A DNA stretch of 64,000 bases from Beroe forskalii (GCA_011033025.1 WFMF01000098.1:372001-436000), one strand, 5' to 3'; positions 23,532-35,503 are shown, numbered from the stretch's first letter. Program-made: numbers and translations. The notes: generated by a model not told the origin, from the letters alone.

Positions 23532-24600
23532 CAACCAGTACGTGAACCACGAAACAGCCCGGAAAACCCTGACACATTTTAGCACCAGGGGCACCCCCCC
23601 ATCCTCCCTTCCTCCTCGCTCATTCTAAACGGCCCTCTCCCAACCATAAAGCACCTCCCTGCTCAGAAGACAGGAAGAACAGCAACCAGTATTCCAACCG
23701 GGGAAACAGGCATGTCACCAGTCATTGTTAACTCGGATTTTACGTGCGGGACTGAGAATTTCGTTGCTCAAAAACTGTGATGAATTGTGAGGCAATTCGT
23801 TAATTTTGATAACAGAATAATAGACTTGCTCTAAACTAAATTAGTAATGAGATAACACGTACAATGTGACGAGAAGTGTGTGTATGTGTGTGTATGTGTG
23901 TGTATGTTCGTACGAATGTGTGTACGTGTGGTGCGCGTAGTGACTTTTAACTGTGCGCGTAGGAAATGAGCGAGACATCCAGAGGCCTGCCGTGCGATAA
24001 TATGTGCATTAAAACATGAACAAGATGTAGCCATCTGAATTCACCGTGGTTATCTGCAATGACGCCTACTTAACCTGATTTTCTTGCTATTTCCTACGTC
24101 TGCGAGTTTTTCTAATGAGAGTATGATGCGAGCCGTATGTGAGTTCGAGAACAGTGTGAAATGTGCGTGTGAAGGGAGGATCAAGGAGTGATATTCCCAA
24201 CCGATAATAATGAATACGTGATTGTTTTTGTTGTTTTTATTGTTGTATTATAATATATCATAATATTTAAAATGTTGTTAATTTTATATTTTAAAACATC
24301 GTGGGACTTTCATATTCACTAACGACAATGCATTGACCAATTAATCAATTAGTTAATTAATGATGTTAATTAGTCAATTAATAGCAGTAGTAGAAATAAT
24401 GTAGTAAAATTTGCACGTATTATATAGTAATTTATTAGCTACAAGCGCTGAAATTCATATTTCAAGTCATAAGTAAGTCAAAGTAATTATTACACACATA
24501 GCATTTTATTATAACTTTTATTTAATTAGTACTTTGTTACGAACTTCATTTGTACTCTGATTTTTAACAAGGACCAGATTACAATAAAAAGTGAATGAGT
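23532..24600 (+). other. 3' region of the kinase gene
   Basis: A degenerate repeat of the coding 3' end (CATCCTCCCTTCCTCCTCGC, GCTCAGAAGACAGGAAGAA) recurs at about 23600-23680. A TGTGTATG microsatellite lies at about 23876-23930. AATAAA at about 24582 is a possible poly(A) signal. No ORF of interest. Confidence 0.4.
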
Positions 24601-25726
24601 TTTGAATTCATCCTTTACACTAAATTTTTGGTGGGTTTATCTTTTAAAATCCAAGCCAGACGGAAGGATATGCGCTTTTTTCAGGAGCAAATCTCCATAA
24701 TAATATCAAAAGATTTAACCAATTATTAACATACCTACCAAGTATAATGATTCATGACGTGTAAAGGATTAATTATTCCTTTTTAGCATTGAATTCCCTC
24801 GACTAATCACTTAAATGGACTCAGGAAAGTTGGGACAATGTATCTAAATATCGCAATGGAACTCTATCTTGGAGTCTTTGCACCGTAAAACCAATTAAAT
24901 GTGCAAGAAGTTGAGTTGAATAAGGGACATTAATTATGTTGAAATGAGTAAAACTGATTAGTTTTATTAGCGTATCATTTGTTGCTATGGAAGCTCGTGG
25001 TATTAACCGCGTGACAAGAGCTTTAAAATTGAGCTTGTTTTAAATAATTATCATTATAATTATTATAAGTGCCCCAATTGGGTTCCCGTTTTGATTGATT
25101 TTTATTGGTATAAACGTGTTTTATTTTGAAGTTTTTGACAGTGAAATTCATCCAGCGTTACAGAAGATATTTGCATTGGACGGCTCATGCACAAGCACAA
25201 AATATCACGTACCTAATCAGCAAATATCACGTTATCAGCAAGGGGGATGGTTGTTGAGATTGGCTAGGAATTGATTACGTAATATTTGAGCGGCCCTATA
25301 CTTGGTCAAAATTTATTTAACTGGACCCTAAAGCAGGCGCTTGATGCTCAAGTGCTGAATTAACATACGTCTGCAGCTGTCCAATTAACAAATAATCAGT
25401 TTTGCCCAGAATATGCCCGGTGTGCTAATTACTTAATCACAGATATCGTTTCTGAGTTGAAAGATAAGACATCTCATATTATGTCAATATTATCTAAATC
25501 GGTTATGGTCTTGTGGCCCTTGGGGGAAATGCCACAATAAGCCTGTGCGCGTTTTGTCACAATTTCAGACTTAATCTGAGCGCGCAAAATTTACATGACA
25601 TTTGTGTGTACTAAGTATGTTATCGTAATAAACGTTTTGCGCGGCTTCTTTGCGCGCGCGCGAAAAACTGATAAAGCTTATATTTGTGGCGGCAACTTTT
25701 CAGTTCCATGTTTTCATTTTCTGTTA
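24601..25726. other. no gene recognised
   Basis: AT-rich intergenic sequence; I see no ORF, splice pattern or repeat worth naming apart from a GCGCGCGCG tract near 25655. Confidence 0.5.
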
Positions 25727-26517
25727 CCTTAGTGGTAGAAATTATGATGTGTACTTATTATGACGAATGAAATTATGATCGGTACTAATTATGATGAAAA
25801 AATTTTGGGATAAAAAAACCTTTTTGGCGAACAACCAGTGGAATGAAATTTCATCATTTTTTGACTATTTTACCCGGCCCTTTGAACTTTGAAGCAAAAT
25901 TGTCCAGAATCCTCCGAAATTTGATCAAAAATCATAGAATAAGCCTTGATGCCGGTCATTTTCCGACAAAATCACTTTAATCATGATTTACATCCCTAAT
26001 TGTGCTAACTTCCAACATCATAGTAACTGGGAAGTTAATGTTATGTGAATATCATGCTCGCACATTCACATATTGTTTTTCGACCGATGTTGTCTGTGTT
26101 TTCATTTTGAATCAAATGTAAATTTAGTCTTTGATAAGGTATGGTAGTAAGGTAGCTTATTTGGAGGTTAAGGGCTTGATAATATCAACTAAGTTGAGTT
26201 GAACTTCGTAATTTATGGCAACTCCATGATATGATAGCACCGCTGCACCGCAACCTTCGATTTTGAAAATTTGCTGATTGAAGTTGTATTACAAAGATGT
26301 GAAAAGGGCCTTGGAGCCAATCATAATTTTTGGGCAACATGGTCATCCTGGTTGTTTCAACATGTTTTTTAAAAGTCTAAAGAAGGGTTGAATTTTGAGA
26401 AAGTATAAATTATGATCTGTAGAAATTATGATGTGTAGAATTTATGATGCGTACTAATTATGATCATTTTGCGGAAATAATCATAATTAGTACGCATCAT
26501 AATTTCTACCACTAAGG
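25727..26517. mobile_element. TA-flanked MITE (Tc1/mariner-like)
   Basis: Terminal inverted repeats of about 37 bp starting CCTTAGTGGTAGAAATTATG, flanked by TA on both sides (25725-25726 and 26518-26519). The 791-bp interior is non-coding. The motif GTAGAAATTATGATGTGTA recurs near the right end, so the terminus has been locally duplicated. A 2-bp TA duplication fits Tc1/mariner-type insertion. Confidence 0.8.
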
Positions 26518-26814
26518 TACGTCGCTGTCTCGAGAGTATTGAGTATAAATCCCAGTGTGAGGTGGCTACACGAAGACCTACTACTCTGCTAGATTACAAA
26601 ATCCTCACTGTCCCCAAATTCTCTCAAAGCACAACTGGCACGAAAAGAGACTCTTAAAGTTTTAAACTAACAAACTAGCAACCGTATCCATGAGATTTTA
26701 TCAGATATCGTGTGTGGTTTAAAAAACGCACTGAAATGCAAAAATTCGAAAAGCATGTTTGAAATTTTACATTAATTGCAGCATTAAAATGGAAATCCTT
26801 TGGTTCCCGAGGGG

Positions 26815-27912
26815 TCAGCCCAACCTGCACTCCTTATCTTTAGAACTCTTGTCTACTGGCTCCAGACGTCCCCAATTAGTGGCACTGTCCCACAAGCCGC
26901 AGGTAGGCGCCGTTCTGTCGTAAAACAAATACCCGTCCTCGCCCCAGTCATCTCCCCAGGAGTTCCGGATAATGTACGCCTGCTTATTGTACCCTACGAA
27001 CACCATGGCGTGGTCTGCTGTCTCTTTACACGCCCCCACCGGCGTGAACAGCCCTGCTTTGTACTTCTCTAACTTGGTGTGCTTGGAGTCCAGTCCCGTG
27101 CCGACAGGACCATTACAGATGAGTTTCTGGAACATTTCCTGGTCCCAGCTAACCCTCCCTCGCCAAGCCAGCCGGTATTTGGCTAGGGCGTTGGGGTGCG
27201 ACTGAGCTTTCTTGCACTGTCGGTCTGAGAACACCCAGTTGACGGGGTTGTAGCTGGTCTTTTTCTCGGGGCACGCCTTGTCGGTTGCCAGTCTGCCGGT
27301 GTCGTAGACGTATTTCAGGGCATCCTGCACTCTTCCCCCCGAACCTCTGAAAGTCTTACCATCCTTGTACACGCATTGGTGCAGTTCCTCGATAGAAAGG
27401 CCTTCAAACCTACCCTCGTAGTAAGCTCGTTGCGTCTCTAGAATCACTACACTGGCGTGGGCCCAGCAAGTCCCTTTGATCTGGTTGTGTATCGGCCCCA
27501 GCAACTTCCTATCCCTCCATCCGTCAAATTGCTCCGGAGCATTGAACTTATTCCACTCGAGAACATCCGGCAACCCCTCCAAAGTGTTGCCCTCCTCAGT
27601 TCCGTTTGGTGCCGTAGCACTCATTAAATTCCGCTCTTCTTCCGTCATGTCCGCCATGAAGTTAATCCCTGCCGTCCATGTGAGATCAGCCCTGTTTCGC
27701 AACTCCAGAACCTCCTTTATCTCCTGGAGGAAGAGCTCCAGCCGGACGGGTTTCTGGCATTTCGGACGGTAGTGTCCGTGGGTTTCAAGGTACTCTGTGT
27801 AGAGGGTGTGGAGTTCCTCGGCGTCCTGCACGGCGTCCTGGAGACGGTCTGTTGAGTGGTGATCCGAGAGGAGGAGACCTGGAAGGAGGAGTGATAGAAG
27901 TGGGACGAACAT
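26815..27912 (-). CDS. papain-family (C1A) cysteine peptidase, intact
   Basis: A single-exon ORF of 365 residues. Signal peptide MFVPLLSLLLPGLLLS; an inhibitory I29-type propeptide with the TAGINFMADMTEEE motif (residues about 80-95); mature enzyme starting near residue 130. Active-site residues are all present: oxyanion Gln in HNQIKGTCWAHA, catalytic Cys in TCWAHA, His in DHAMVFVGY, Asn in RNSWGDDWG. TCWA replaces the usual SCWA. The protein should be secreted or lysosomal and activated by propeptide removal. Lack of introns next to a multi-exon relative at 1.2-2.8 kb suggests a retrocopy or a lineage with intron loss; the ORF is fully open, so it is probably functional. Confidence 0.93.
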   Translation of the reverse strand: MFVPLLSLLLPGLLLSDHHSTDRLQDAVQDAEELHTLYTEYLETHGHYRPKCQKPVRLELFLQEIKEVLELRNRADLTWTAGINFMADMTEEERNLMSATAPNGTEEGNTLEGLPDVLEWNKFNAPEQFDGWRDRKLLGPIHNQIKGTCWAHASVVILETQRAYYEGRFEGLSIEELHQCVYKDGKTFRGSGGRVQDALKYVYDTGRLATDKACPEKKTSYNPVNWVFSDRQCKKAQSHPNALAKYRLAWRGRVSWDQEMFQKLICNGPVGTGLDSKHTKLEKYKAGLFTPVGACKETADHAMVFVGYNKQAYIIRNSWGDDWGEDGYLFYDRTAPTCGLWDSATNWGRLEPVDKSSKDKECRLG

Positions 27913-27941
27913 TGTGTGAGGAAAAGGGGAGTTCTTCCGTT

Positions 27942-27949
27942 CTTTTATG
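27942..27949 (-). promoter_or_regulatory. possible TATA box of the peptidase gene
   Basis: Minus strand GCATAAAAGAACGG about 30 bp upstream of the ATG. This would give a very short 5' leader, so the call is tentative. Confidence 0.35.
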
Positions 27950-27959
27950 CATAAAAATT

Positions 27960-28610
27960 TAATTTTATGACAGAGGGAGCTGGAAACTAAAAGGCTGATT
28001 CATTTTTCGTGGATTCATGATAAAATTTGCAAACAGCAGAATTATATTCTGGAAAAATAATGTCACAGGTGGTCATGAAAATTATGTGAGGCGACAAAAG
28101 AAAGCTGTTTTGCTTCATTTGACCCTTTGTTTTAATTTGATTAAGTTCACTGAGTCACTGGATAAATCCAGCTCTCTGATTCGAATACCATCGCAGGTGG
28201 AAGTTTGAGCTTGACAAGTCTGGCATTCCTGTGATGATGTCATGGTGATGGAGTGTTCCTCAGGTGGCCCATTCACTTTCAGTGACTGTTTCACCAAAAC
28301 TTATCATCGCCAAGATGAAGATGAACTCATGAAGCATGTTTAACCAAGCTGTCCATTTTTGAGACCGAGGTTGCGGGCGTGGTCGAAGGACAGCTGTCGC
28401 GGATTAATGCTTATTGATATTTGTAAGTGAATTCAGCCAAGTTATATTCCCATTGATATTTTATCAAGATATTGATAGTATAATTTATTTGGAATTGGAG
28501 ATTCAATGCAATTCAAGTTATATGCAGGATAAGAAGCCCAAAAACCATGAGGATCTCTAATAAGTAAAATGGACCTGCAGTTTTTCCCAGCAATCTTCAG
28601 TGTCACACTT
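27960..28610. other. no gene recognised
   Basis: AT-rich intergenic sequence upstream of the peptidase; short ORFs only. Confidence 0.5.
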
Positions 28611-30045
28611 GCAGCGTAACGCTGTTACAGCAGCGTAACGCTGTTACAGCAGCGTAACGCTGTTACAGCAGCGTAACGCTGTTACAGCAGCGTAACGCTG
28701 TTACAGCAGCGTAACGCTGTTACAGCAGCGTAACGCTGTTACAGCAGCGTAACGCTGTTACAGCAGCGTAACGCTGTTACAGCAGCGTAACGCTGTTACA
28801 GCAGCCTAACGCTGTTACAGCAGCGTAACGCTGTTACAGCAGCGTAACGCTGTTACAGCAGCGTAACGCTGTTACAGCAGCGTAACGCTGTTACAGCAGC
28901 GTAACGCTGTTACAGCAGCGTAACGCTGTTACAGCAGCGTAACGCTGTTACAGCAGCGTAACGCTGTTACAGCAGCGTAACGCTGTTACAGCAGCGTAAC
29001 GCTGTTACAGCAGCGCAGCGTTACAGCAGCGTAACGCTGTTACAGCAGCGTAACGCTGTTACAGCAGCGTAACGCTGTTACAGCAGCGTAACGCTGTTAC
29101 AGCAGCGTAACGCTGTTACAGCAGCGTAACGCTGTTACAGCAGCGTAACGCTGTTACAGCAGCGTAACGCTGTTACAGCAGCGTAACGCTGTTACAGCAG
29201 CGTAACGCTGTTACAGCAGCGTAACGCTGTTACAGCAGCGTAACGCTGTTACAGCAGCGTAACGCTGTTACAGCAGCCTAACGCTGTTACAGCAGCCTAA
29301 CGCTGTTACAGCAGCCTAACGCTGTTACAGCAGCGTAACGCTGTTACAGCAGCGTAACGCTGTTACAGCAGCCTAACGCTGTTACAGCAGCCTAACGCTG
29401 TTACAGCAGCCTAACGCTGTTACAGCAGCCTAACGCTGTTACAGCAGCCTAACGCTGTTACAGCAGCCTAACGCTGTTACAGCAGCGTAACGCTGTTACA
29501 GCAGCGTGACGCTGTTACAGCAGCGTAACGCTGTTACAGCAGCGTAACGCTGTTACAGCAGCGTAACGCTGTTACAGCAGCGTAACGCTGTTACAGCAGC
29601 GTAACGCTGTTACAGCAGCGTAACGCTGTTACAGCAGCCTAACGCTGTTACAGCAGCCTAACGCTGTTACAGCAGCGTAACGCTGTTACAGCAGCGTAAC
29701 GCTGTTACAGCAGCGTAACGCTGTTACAGCAGCGTAACGCTGTTACAGCAGCGTAACGCTGTTACAGCAGCGTAACGCTGTTACAGCAGCGTAACGCTGT
29801 TACAGCAGCGTAACGCTGTTACAGCAGCGTAACGCTGTTACAGCAGCGTAACGCTGTTACAGCAGCGTAACGCTGTTACAGCAGCGTAACGCTGTTACAG
29901 CAGCGTAACGCTGTTACAGCAGCGTAACGCTGTTACAGCAGCGTAACGCTGTTACAGCAGCGTAACGCTGTTACAGCAGCGTAACGCTGTTACAGCAGCG
30001 TAACGCTGTTACAGCAGCGTAACGCTGTTACAGCAGCGTAACGCT
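28611..30045 (+). repeat. 19-bp satellite array, about 75 copies
   Basis: Unit GTTACAGCAGCGTAACGCT, period exactly 19 bp. CAGCGT-A-ACGCTG inside the unit is an inverted repeat with a one-base centre, and GTTACAG/CTGTTAC adds a second symmetry across the unit border. Most units are identical; a G-to-C variant (CAGCCTAACG) clusters at 29275-29480 and 29637-29660, one GTGACG variant lies near 29509, and one partial unit is at about 29012. Confidence 0.98.
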
Positions 30046-30052
30046 AGTACGT

Positions 30053-30074
30053 ATCGGCGCCTATAGGCGCCGAT
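30053..30074. repeat. 22-bp palindrome at the satellite border
   Basis: ATCGGCGCCTA followed by its reverse complement; a shorter version of the same palindrome (GGCGCCTATAGGCGCC) recurs at 30204-30219. The two flank a 130-bp segment beside the satellite. Confidence 0.9.
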
Positions 30075-30284
30075 ATTGATTTCTAGCAATCTATATTCTT
30101 CCTCTTTTTTTCGATGAATTAAGGCAGTCCTGAAGTGGCGAGGATGAGTTTTATAAGCTGAGCTCCGAGTCGATGACCTACATTCATTGGCCTAAATTCT
30201 GTAGGCGCCTATAGGCGCCGATGAATTAAAGTAATCCTAAATTGGCCCGCAACATCGTTGCACGTGCACGGTATGTCTTCAACA

Positions 30285-30445
30285 TTTGGGTCAGGATTAG
30301 GGCTAGGCTTGGGGTTGTTAGGGTTAGGTTAGGGTTAGGGTTGGGGTTCCGGTTAGGGTTAGGGTTGGGGTATGGGGTTAGGGTTTGGGTTAGGGTTAGG
30401 GTTGGGGTTAGGGTCAGGGTTAACCCAAATCCTAACCCAAACCAT
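30285..30445 (+). repeat. degenerate telomere-like TTAGGG/TTGGGG repeats
   Basis: About 20 units of GGGTTA with many variants (GGGCTA, GGGGTT, GGGTTT, GGGTCA), then a short inverted stretch TTAACCCAAATCCTAACCC at the right end. Confidence 0.9.
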
Positions 30446-30917
30446 GGGTGGAGCAGCGCCGATATTGACAGGGGTTTTTTCTTCCTCTTTTTCATGGAGC
30501 CAGGGAAAGTATCCTTTTTCCCGGCTCAAATTTGACAAAATTTTCAACCTCCTTATATAAAATCGCAAATTGTGTCCAGCTTTGAGCCTTAATTACACTT
30601 TTGGCCAATCTATAATTGTGTAAAAATTTGCTTTTGTTATTTCAAGGCTACTTTACCTTGACCAAATAGGATTATGACCATCATTAACCGATACAAACTA
30701 AATTCAGTGTGGTTACTGTAAGTGAACACGACTTTTTCATTTGATAGGCGTTTTACCAATCGGAAATTCAGTTCAATAACACAATATTATGATGTCTTCA
30801 ACCTATTTTTTGATATGCAACATAGAACATGTAGATATTGGTCCGACCTGATTGCTTTAGGAAAACAAACAACCTTGGGACTGGGAGTGGGAAGCTAATG
30901 TTTCATACACACATATC
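30446..30917. other. no gene recognised
   Basis: AT-rich; nothing identified. Confidence 0.5.
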
Positions 30918-31897
30918 ACCAATGGTGCCATTGGTGCCAATGGTGCCACTAAATGGCACCAATGGATCTCCATTGGTACCAATGGTGATTGATGAAATGG
31001 CACCAATGGTGCACCCTATCTCCATTGGTACCATTGGCGATCACCATTGGTACCATTGGCGATCGCCATTGGATACCAATGGTACCATTTAAATGGTGTC
31101 AATGGCGCCATTAAGAAGCGATACTTAAGTCGAGATCACCATTGGAGGGTAGAATCACCAATGGCACCAATGGTGCCATTGGCGACAATGATGCCATTGG
31201 TGCCAATGGCGCCAATGGTACCATTAAAATGGCACCAATGGTGCCATTGGCACAATTGGCACCATTGGTGCCAATGGCACCAATGATAGCAATGGTGCCA
31301 TTTTAATGGTACCATTGGCATTATTGGCACCATTGGCACCAATGGAACATTTGGCACCATTGGCGCCATTGGGATTATTGGTACCAATGGTGCCATTAGC
31401 GCCATTGGCACCATTTAAATTGCATAAATGGTGCCATTGGCTCTATTGCTACCATTGGCACCATTGGTGCCAATGGTGCCACTGGCACCATTTAAATGGC
31501 ACCAATGGTGCCATTGGCGCCAATGGTAAAATCATTGCGATGACGATAGCAATGATTCCAATGGCACCAATAGTGCCATTTAAATGGCACCAATGGTGTC
31601 ATTTTAATGGCACCAATGGTGCCATTTTAATGGCGCCAATGGTGCCATTTAGATGGCACCATTGGTGCCATTTTAATGGCACCATTGGTGCCATTTAGAT
31701 GGCACCATTGGTGGGACCATTGACAATTTGAATTAGTGGCGTCAATGGTGCCAATGGTGCCATCTGCCATTTTGTCAGAAGGTGAAGGGGTCTGACAACG
31801 TCCGCGTCTGACAAGTGCCATGCCATTGGCACCATGACCAATGGAACATTTGACAACATTGGAAGTATTGGTTGCCATGCCTGCAATGGCAAATGGC
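30918..31897. repeat. 9-bp motif array in mixed orientation (ATTGGTGCC/GGCACCAAT)
   Basis: Nearly 1 kb built from ATTGGTGCC-like 9-mers and their complements, kept in a 9-bp register over long stretches. Interspersed ATTTAAATGGCACC palindromic centres. The same DNA therefore reads as open Pro/Met/Leu/Ala-rich frames on both strands; these are artefacts of the repeat. Confidence 0.95.
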
Positions 31898-32808
31898 CTT
31901 ATTGGCCTTATCACTGTGCGCGGCTTAGGAAGTGTTTTTGCAACCGAACCGGACCCCTGGTTGGGGGAACGCGCGCGGCTGAAGCCAGTGGGTCATACAG
32001 AATACCGTAGGCCGCGCCGCGCGCGCAAGCATCTGGTTAAGTTAGATGAACCAAACCTTAAACTTTAAAGCGCTCGATGCACTTTAACTATATTTTTCAT
32101 AGAGACACTTCCCCTAACCAGGTGCGTTGGAGCACACAGTGGCTGCGCTACGCGGAATATGCAAAACAAGGATTTCGCGTATTTGTGTCCTTTCCGCGCG
32201 CGCGCAGAAGTGACCAAATTTCTAATGACCAAAAGTACATGAGATTTTCATAAGTCTGCGATTAAATTTACTCTCAATCCAAGAGGAATGATGGATCTAC
32301 AGTTTCCTGCAAACTAGGTGTTTCTAGCTCATATGGTTGCTGAGCTATGGCCTTTCGAAAATCGCGAAAAATCACCCTTCTCATTTCGCTCATAACTTTT
32401 GAGCACAACAAGGCACACTGGGCACACAAACACCAAACTAAAGCTCAATCTTTCTAGAACAAAATATCCAAAAAATAGTATGTGTGGGACATTGTGGTCA
32501 ATATGAAAACGTTCAATGGAAAAGGGTGAAATTTCGAAATTTGGCAAAAATGGGTCAGGATTTTTGTCACACTATAATGACGCTGCCAAGGCCTCATTTT
32601 CAAATTACATGTTGCGATACATTGAAATCAGAAATATCATTTCAGAAGAATAAAACTTCAATTTCAGTAAATAATTCAGCAAACAACTTCACAACCCATC
32701 CCAAAGGCAAAATAATTACCATTTATCTAAGAGTACGACTTCCGATTTCATTTCCAAACGGGGCCAAATGAGCAAATGGTTGCAAAATGCAAAAGCTGTG
32801 AGTGTGAA
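31898..32808. other. no gene recognised
   Basis: Contains GCGCGCGC-rich patches near 31970, 32020 and 32210. No gene or repeat identified. Confidence 0.45.
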
Positions 32809-33059
32809 CCTAAGGCACCCGTAACGTTCGGTCGGTCGACAGATCGAATGGAATTGGTCGATCGATCAACTCCATTTGAACGAATGATGTGTTTTAATGG
32901 TCCCTGTTGACTTGAATCGTGTTTAAATGAGCAATATTTTGTTGTTTCCCTACTAGCTTAAAGATTTTCCATTAAAAACACATGAGTCGATCAAATGAAG
33001 TCGGTCGATCGAACGGAACCGGTCGATCGACCGACGAACGTTACATGCACCTTATCTTA
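32809..33059. mobile_element. short inverted-repeat element with GTCGGTCGA ends
   Basis: Left end TAAGGCACCCGTAACGTTCG and right end CGAACGTTACATGCACCTTA are imperfect inverted repeats; inward follow GGTCGGTCGA and TCGATCGACC blocks. About 250 bp, non-coding. No clear target duplication. Confidence 0.6.
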
Positions 33060-33385
33060 GATCCATTGATCGTCAGATTTATAAATATAAGTTAAGTGTA
33101 TTTTCCAATGGTGGCCCATTAATAATAATTGGAGTGAATGACCACGAAGATTCACAGCTCCTTGATTTTTACATAACCAAGATATTGATAATGATAACGA
33201 ATCACCATAATGATAAACGTCTTGTTTAACAGTAACTTTAACCTCAAAAGATGCAAATACTTAATTTAAATACGCAACTTTAACTGAAAATTCTGACTTT
33301 TATTGGATACAACAGAATAATTAAAATTGCTCCCGCATTGCAATCATACTCATACAGTTAAATCGTGGGATTCCCATATAGCAAT

Positions 33386-34135
33386 AGGACTTCTGTAGCA
33401 GTGTCAGTAGGACTCCCGTAGCAGCAGGACTCCCGTAGCAGCAGCAGCCCAGGCCCCAGCAGGAATCTCGTAGCAGCAGGACTCCGTAGCAGCAGGACTC
33501 CCGTAGCAGCAGGACTCCCCGTAGCAGCAGGACTCTGACTCCCGTGGCAGCAGGACTCCCATAGCAGCTGGACTACCGTAGCAGCAGGACTCCCGTAGCA
33601 GTGGCAGCAGGACTACCGTAGCAGCAGGACTACCGTAGCAGCAGGACTCCCGTAGCAGCAGGACTCTGACTCCCGTAGCAGCAGAACTACCGTAGCAGTG
33701 GCACCAGGACTACCGTAGCAGCAGGACTCCCCAGCAGCAGGGACTCCCGTAGCAGTGGCAGCAGGAGTCCCGTGAGCAGCAAGACTCCCCAGCAGCAGGA
33801 CTCCCGTAGCAGTGGCAGCAGGACTCCCGTAGCAGAAAGACTCCCCTAGCAGCAGCAGATATACCGTAGCAGTGGCAGCAGGACTACCATAGCAGCAGGA
33901 CTCCCGTAGCAGCAGCAGGACTCTGACTCCCGTAGCAGCAGGACTCCCGTAGCAGTGGCAGCAGGACTCCCGTAGCAGTGGCAGCAGGTCTCCGGTATAG
34001 CAGCAAGACTCCCCGTAGCAGTAGGATTTCCGTGGCAGTGGCAGTAGGATTCCCGTAGTAGTAGCTTAGTAGGAGTAGGATTAGGACTCCCATAGTGGGG
34101 ATTCCCATATCTCGTAGAAGTAGGACTCCCGGTAG
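33386..34135 (+). repeat. GTAGCAGCAGGACTCCC minisatellite
   Basis: About 35-40 imperfect units of 17-18 bp, with higher-order insertions of GTAGCAGTGGCAGCAGG. Open frames on the minus strand are repeat artefacts. Confidence 0.95.
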
Positions 34136-35103
34136 TCTCCCCACAGTATACTCGTGTAACCTGAAAAAAGGTTATCAAAGATTCAAATCATGATATAGGT
34201 TAAAAAATAACAATTGGGTCACGCATTATAAAATCATGATTCAAAAACGTCCATATTGGGCGGCTTTCAATTATATTTATCGAATTATTCTAATACAATG
34301 GATACGGAGCTTACCTGCAATTATACCAGAGTAGGTAAGTAGAAACATGCAACGATTTTGGCTCAATTGGGCGAAAACCATCCTCCCTCGCTTTCAGTTT
34401 CTGATCCGAATTGTTCGTAACCCGTCCAATAAGGCAGATTCGAGCTTATGTCTAAAGCTGATCACTGTCGCACTTGTAGTCGCACGTTATGAGGCATGTT
34501 TCATCTGAAATTCAAAATGTCATAACTTCAGCTATAAAAAGCTTATATACTTATAGCAAGAAAATGATGACAAAATTTCAAAAAATATGATGCATATAGC
34601 CGATATCATAATTAACTTCAAAACGTTAATGCAGATTTTGCAGTAAGTAATATGTGAAAGATTATAATTACGTGCAGATTTTATTTTTAATTGACTATAA
34701 TTAAGCGTTTTCAAATGAACTCAGATAATTCTCAACTTTTCAATGTCACATAGATTTTACCAGTATATTGTCACATAGATTTTATACCAGTAGGTATATT
34801 ATGAATTAAAAACTTACACTTATGCAGTAGATCACCACATATCACCGCAACAGCATGATTTCTTGTTGCTGCCATCATCATCTCCAACACAATATCATGA
34901 AGTCATACTCATACGATATAACTTTTGCTTCACGCTGCAGCCATAAAACTACGGGAAAAATAGGGAAGGTTATATTTCATTTTCTATCTAAAAACCACAG
35001 AATGAAAATATAACTGTTAAAATCTTTAAATGTCAATTGGTTATCAATATCATATAATAATATCATGGGCACTTGATAATCAATCTGCATGGGCGGGGAA
35101 GCG
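34136..35103. other. no gene recognised
   Basis: AT-rich; short ORFs without any recognisable feature. Confidence 0.5.
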
Positions 35104-35111
35104 GGAACGGA

Positions 35112-35272
35112 CATTTCATCACACGACACTTCATCTCAGGACACTTATTATCTCACAATATGTCAGCTCTATGCAAAGGTAAGGGTCTGGGTTAGGGTTT
35201 GGGTCAGGGTTAGGGTTATGGTTAAGGTTAAGGTTAAAAGTGTCCTGAGATGAAATGTCGTGAGATGAGATG
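35112..35272. mobile_element. inverted-repeat element with telomere-like core
   Basis: Ends TCATCACACGACACTTCATC and, on the complementary strand from the right, TCATCTCACGACATTTCATC, both continuing CTCAGGACACTT. The core (35180-35236) is degenerate GGGTTA/GGGTTT/GGTTAA repeat. Confidence 0.7.
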
Positions 35273-35503
35273 CTTATGCACCAAACTCATTTTCTCATTT
35301 CTTCTTTTACATTTTGATCCATTGGATATCCATTGTTTCCATTTCATTATGATTAAGATAAAACCGTAAATCTCAAAGCAATATTGGAGGTTCATTGCAA
35401 AAAACCTGACGTACAGCATATCAAGAGGCATGTATGACGTACCCACAAAACTAAAACCAAAGCCAATCCTAGTAAAGCAGTAATGATCCTTTCAATTGCT
35501 GTA

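Noticed and set aside
28611-30045. CRISPR-like array
   Set aside because: The units follow each other without spacers and the host is a eukaryote; it is a simple satellite.
31047-31914. Pro/Leu/Met/Ala-rich open frames on both strands
   Set aside because: They follow from the 9-bp repeat register (a multiple of three) and occur on both strands; no start context or other support.
33846-34178. Minus-strand Ala/Thr/Leu-rich ORFs
   Set aside because: They are translations of the GTAGCAGCAGGACTCCC repeat.
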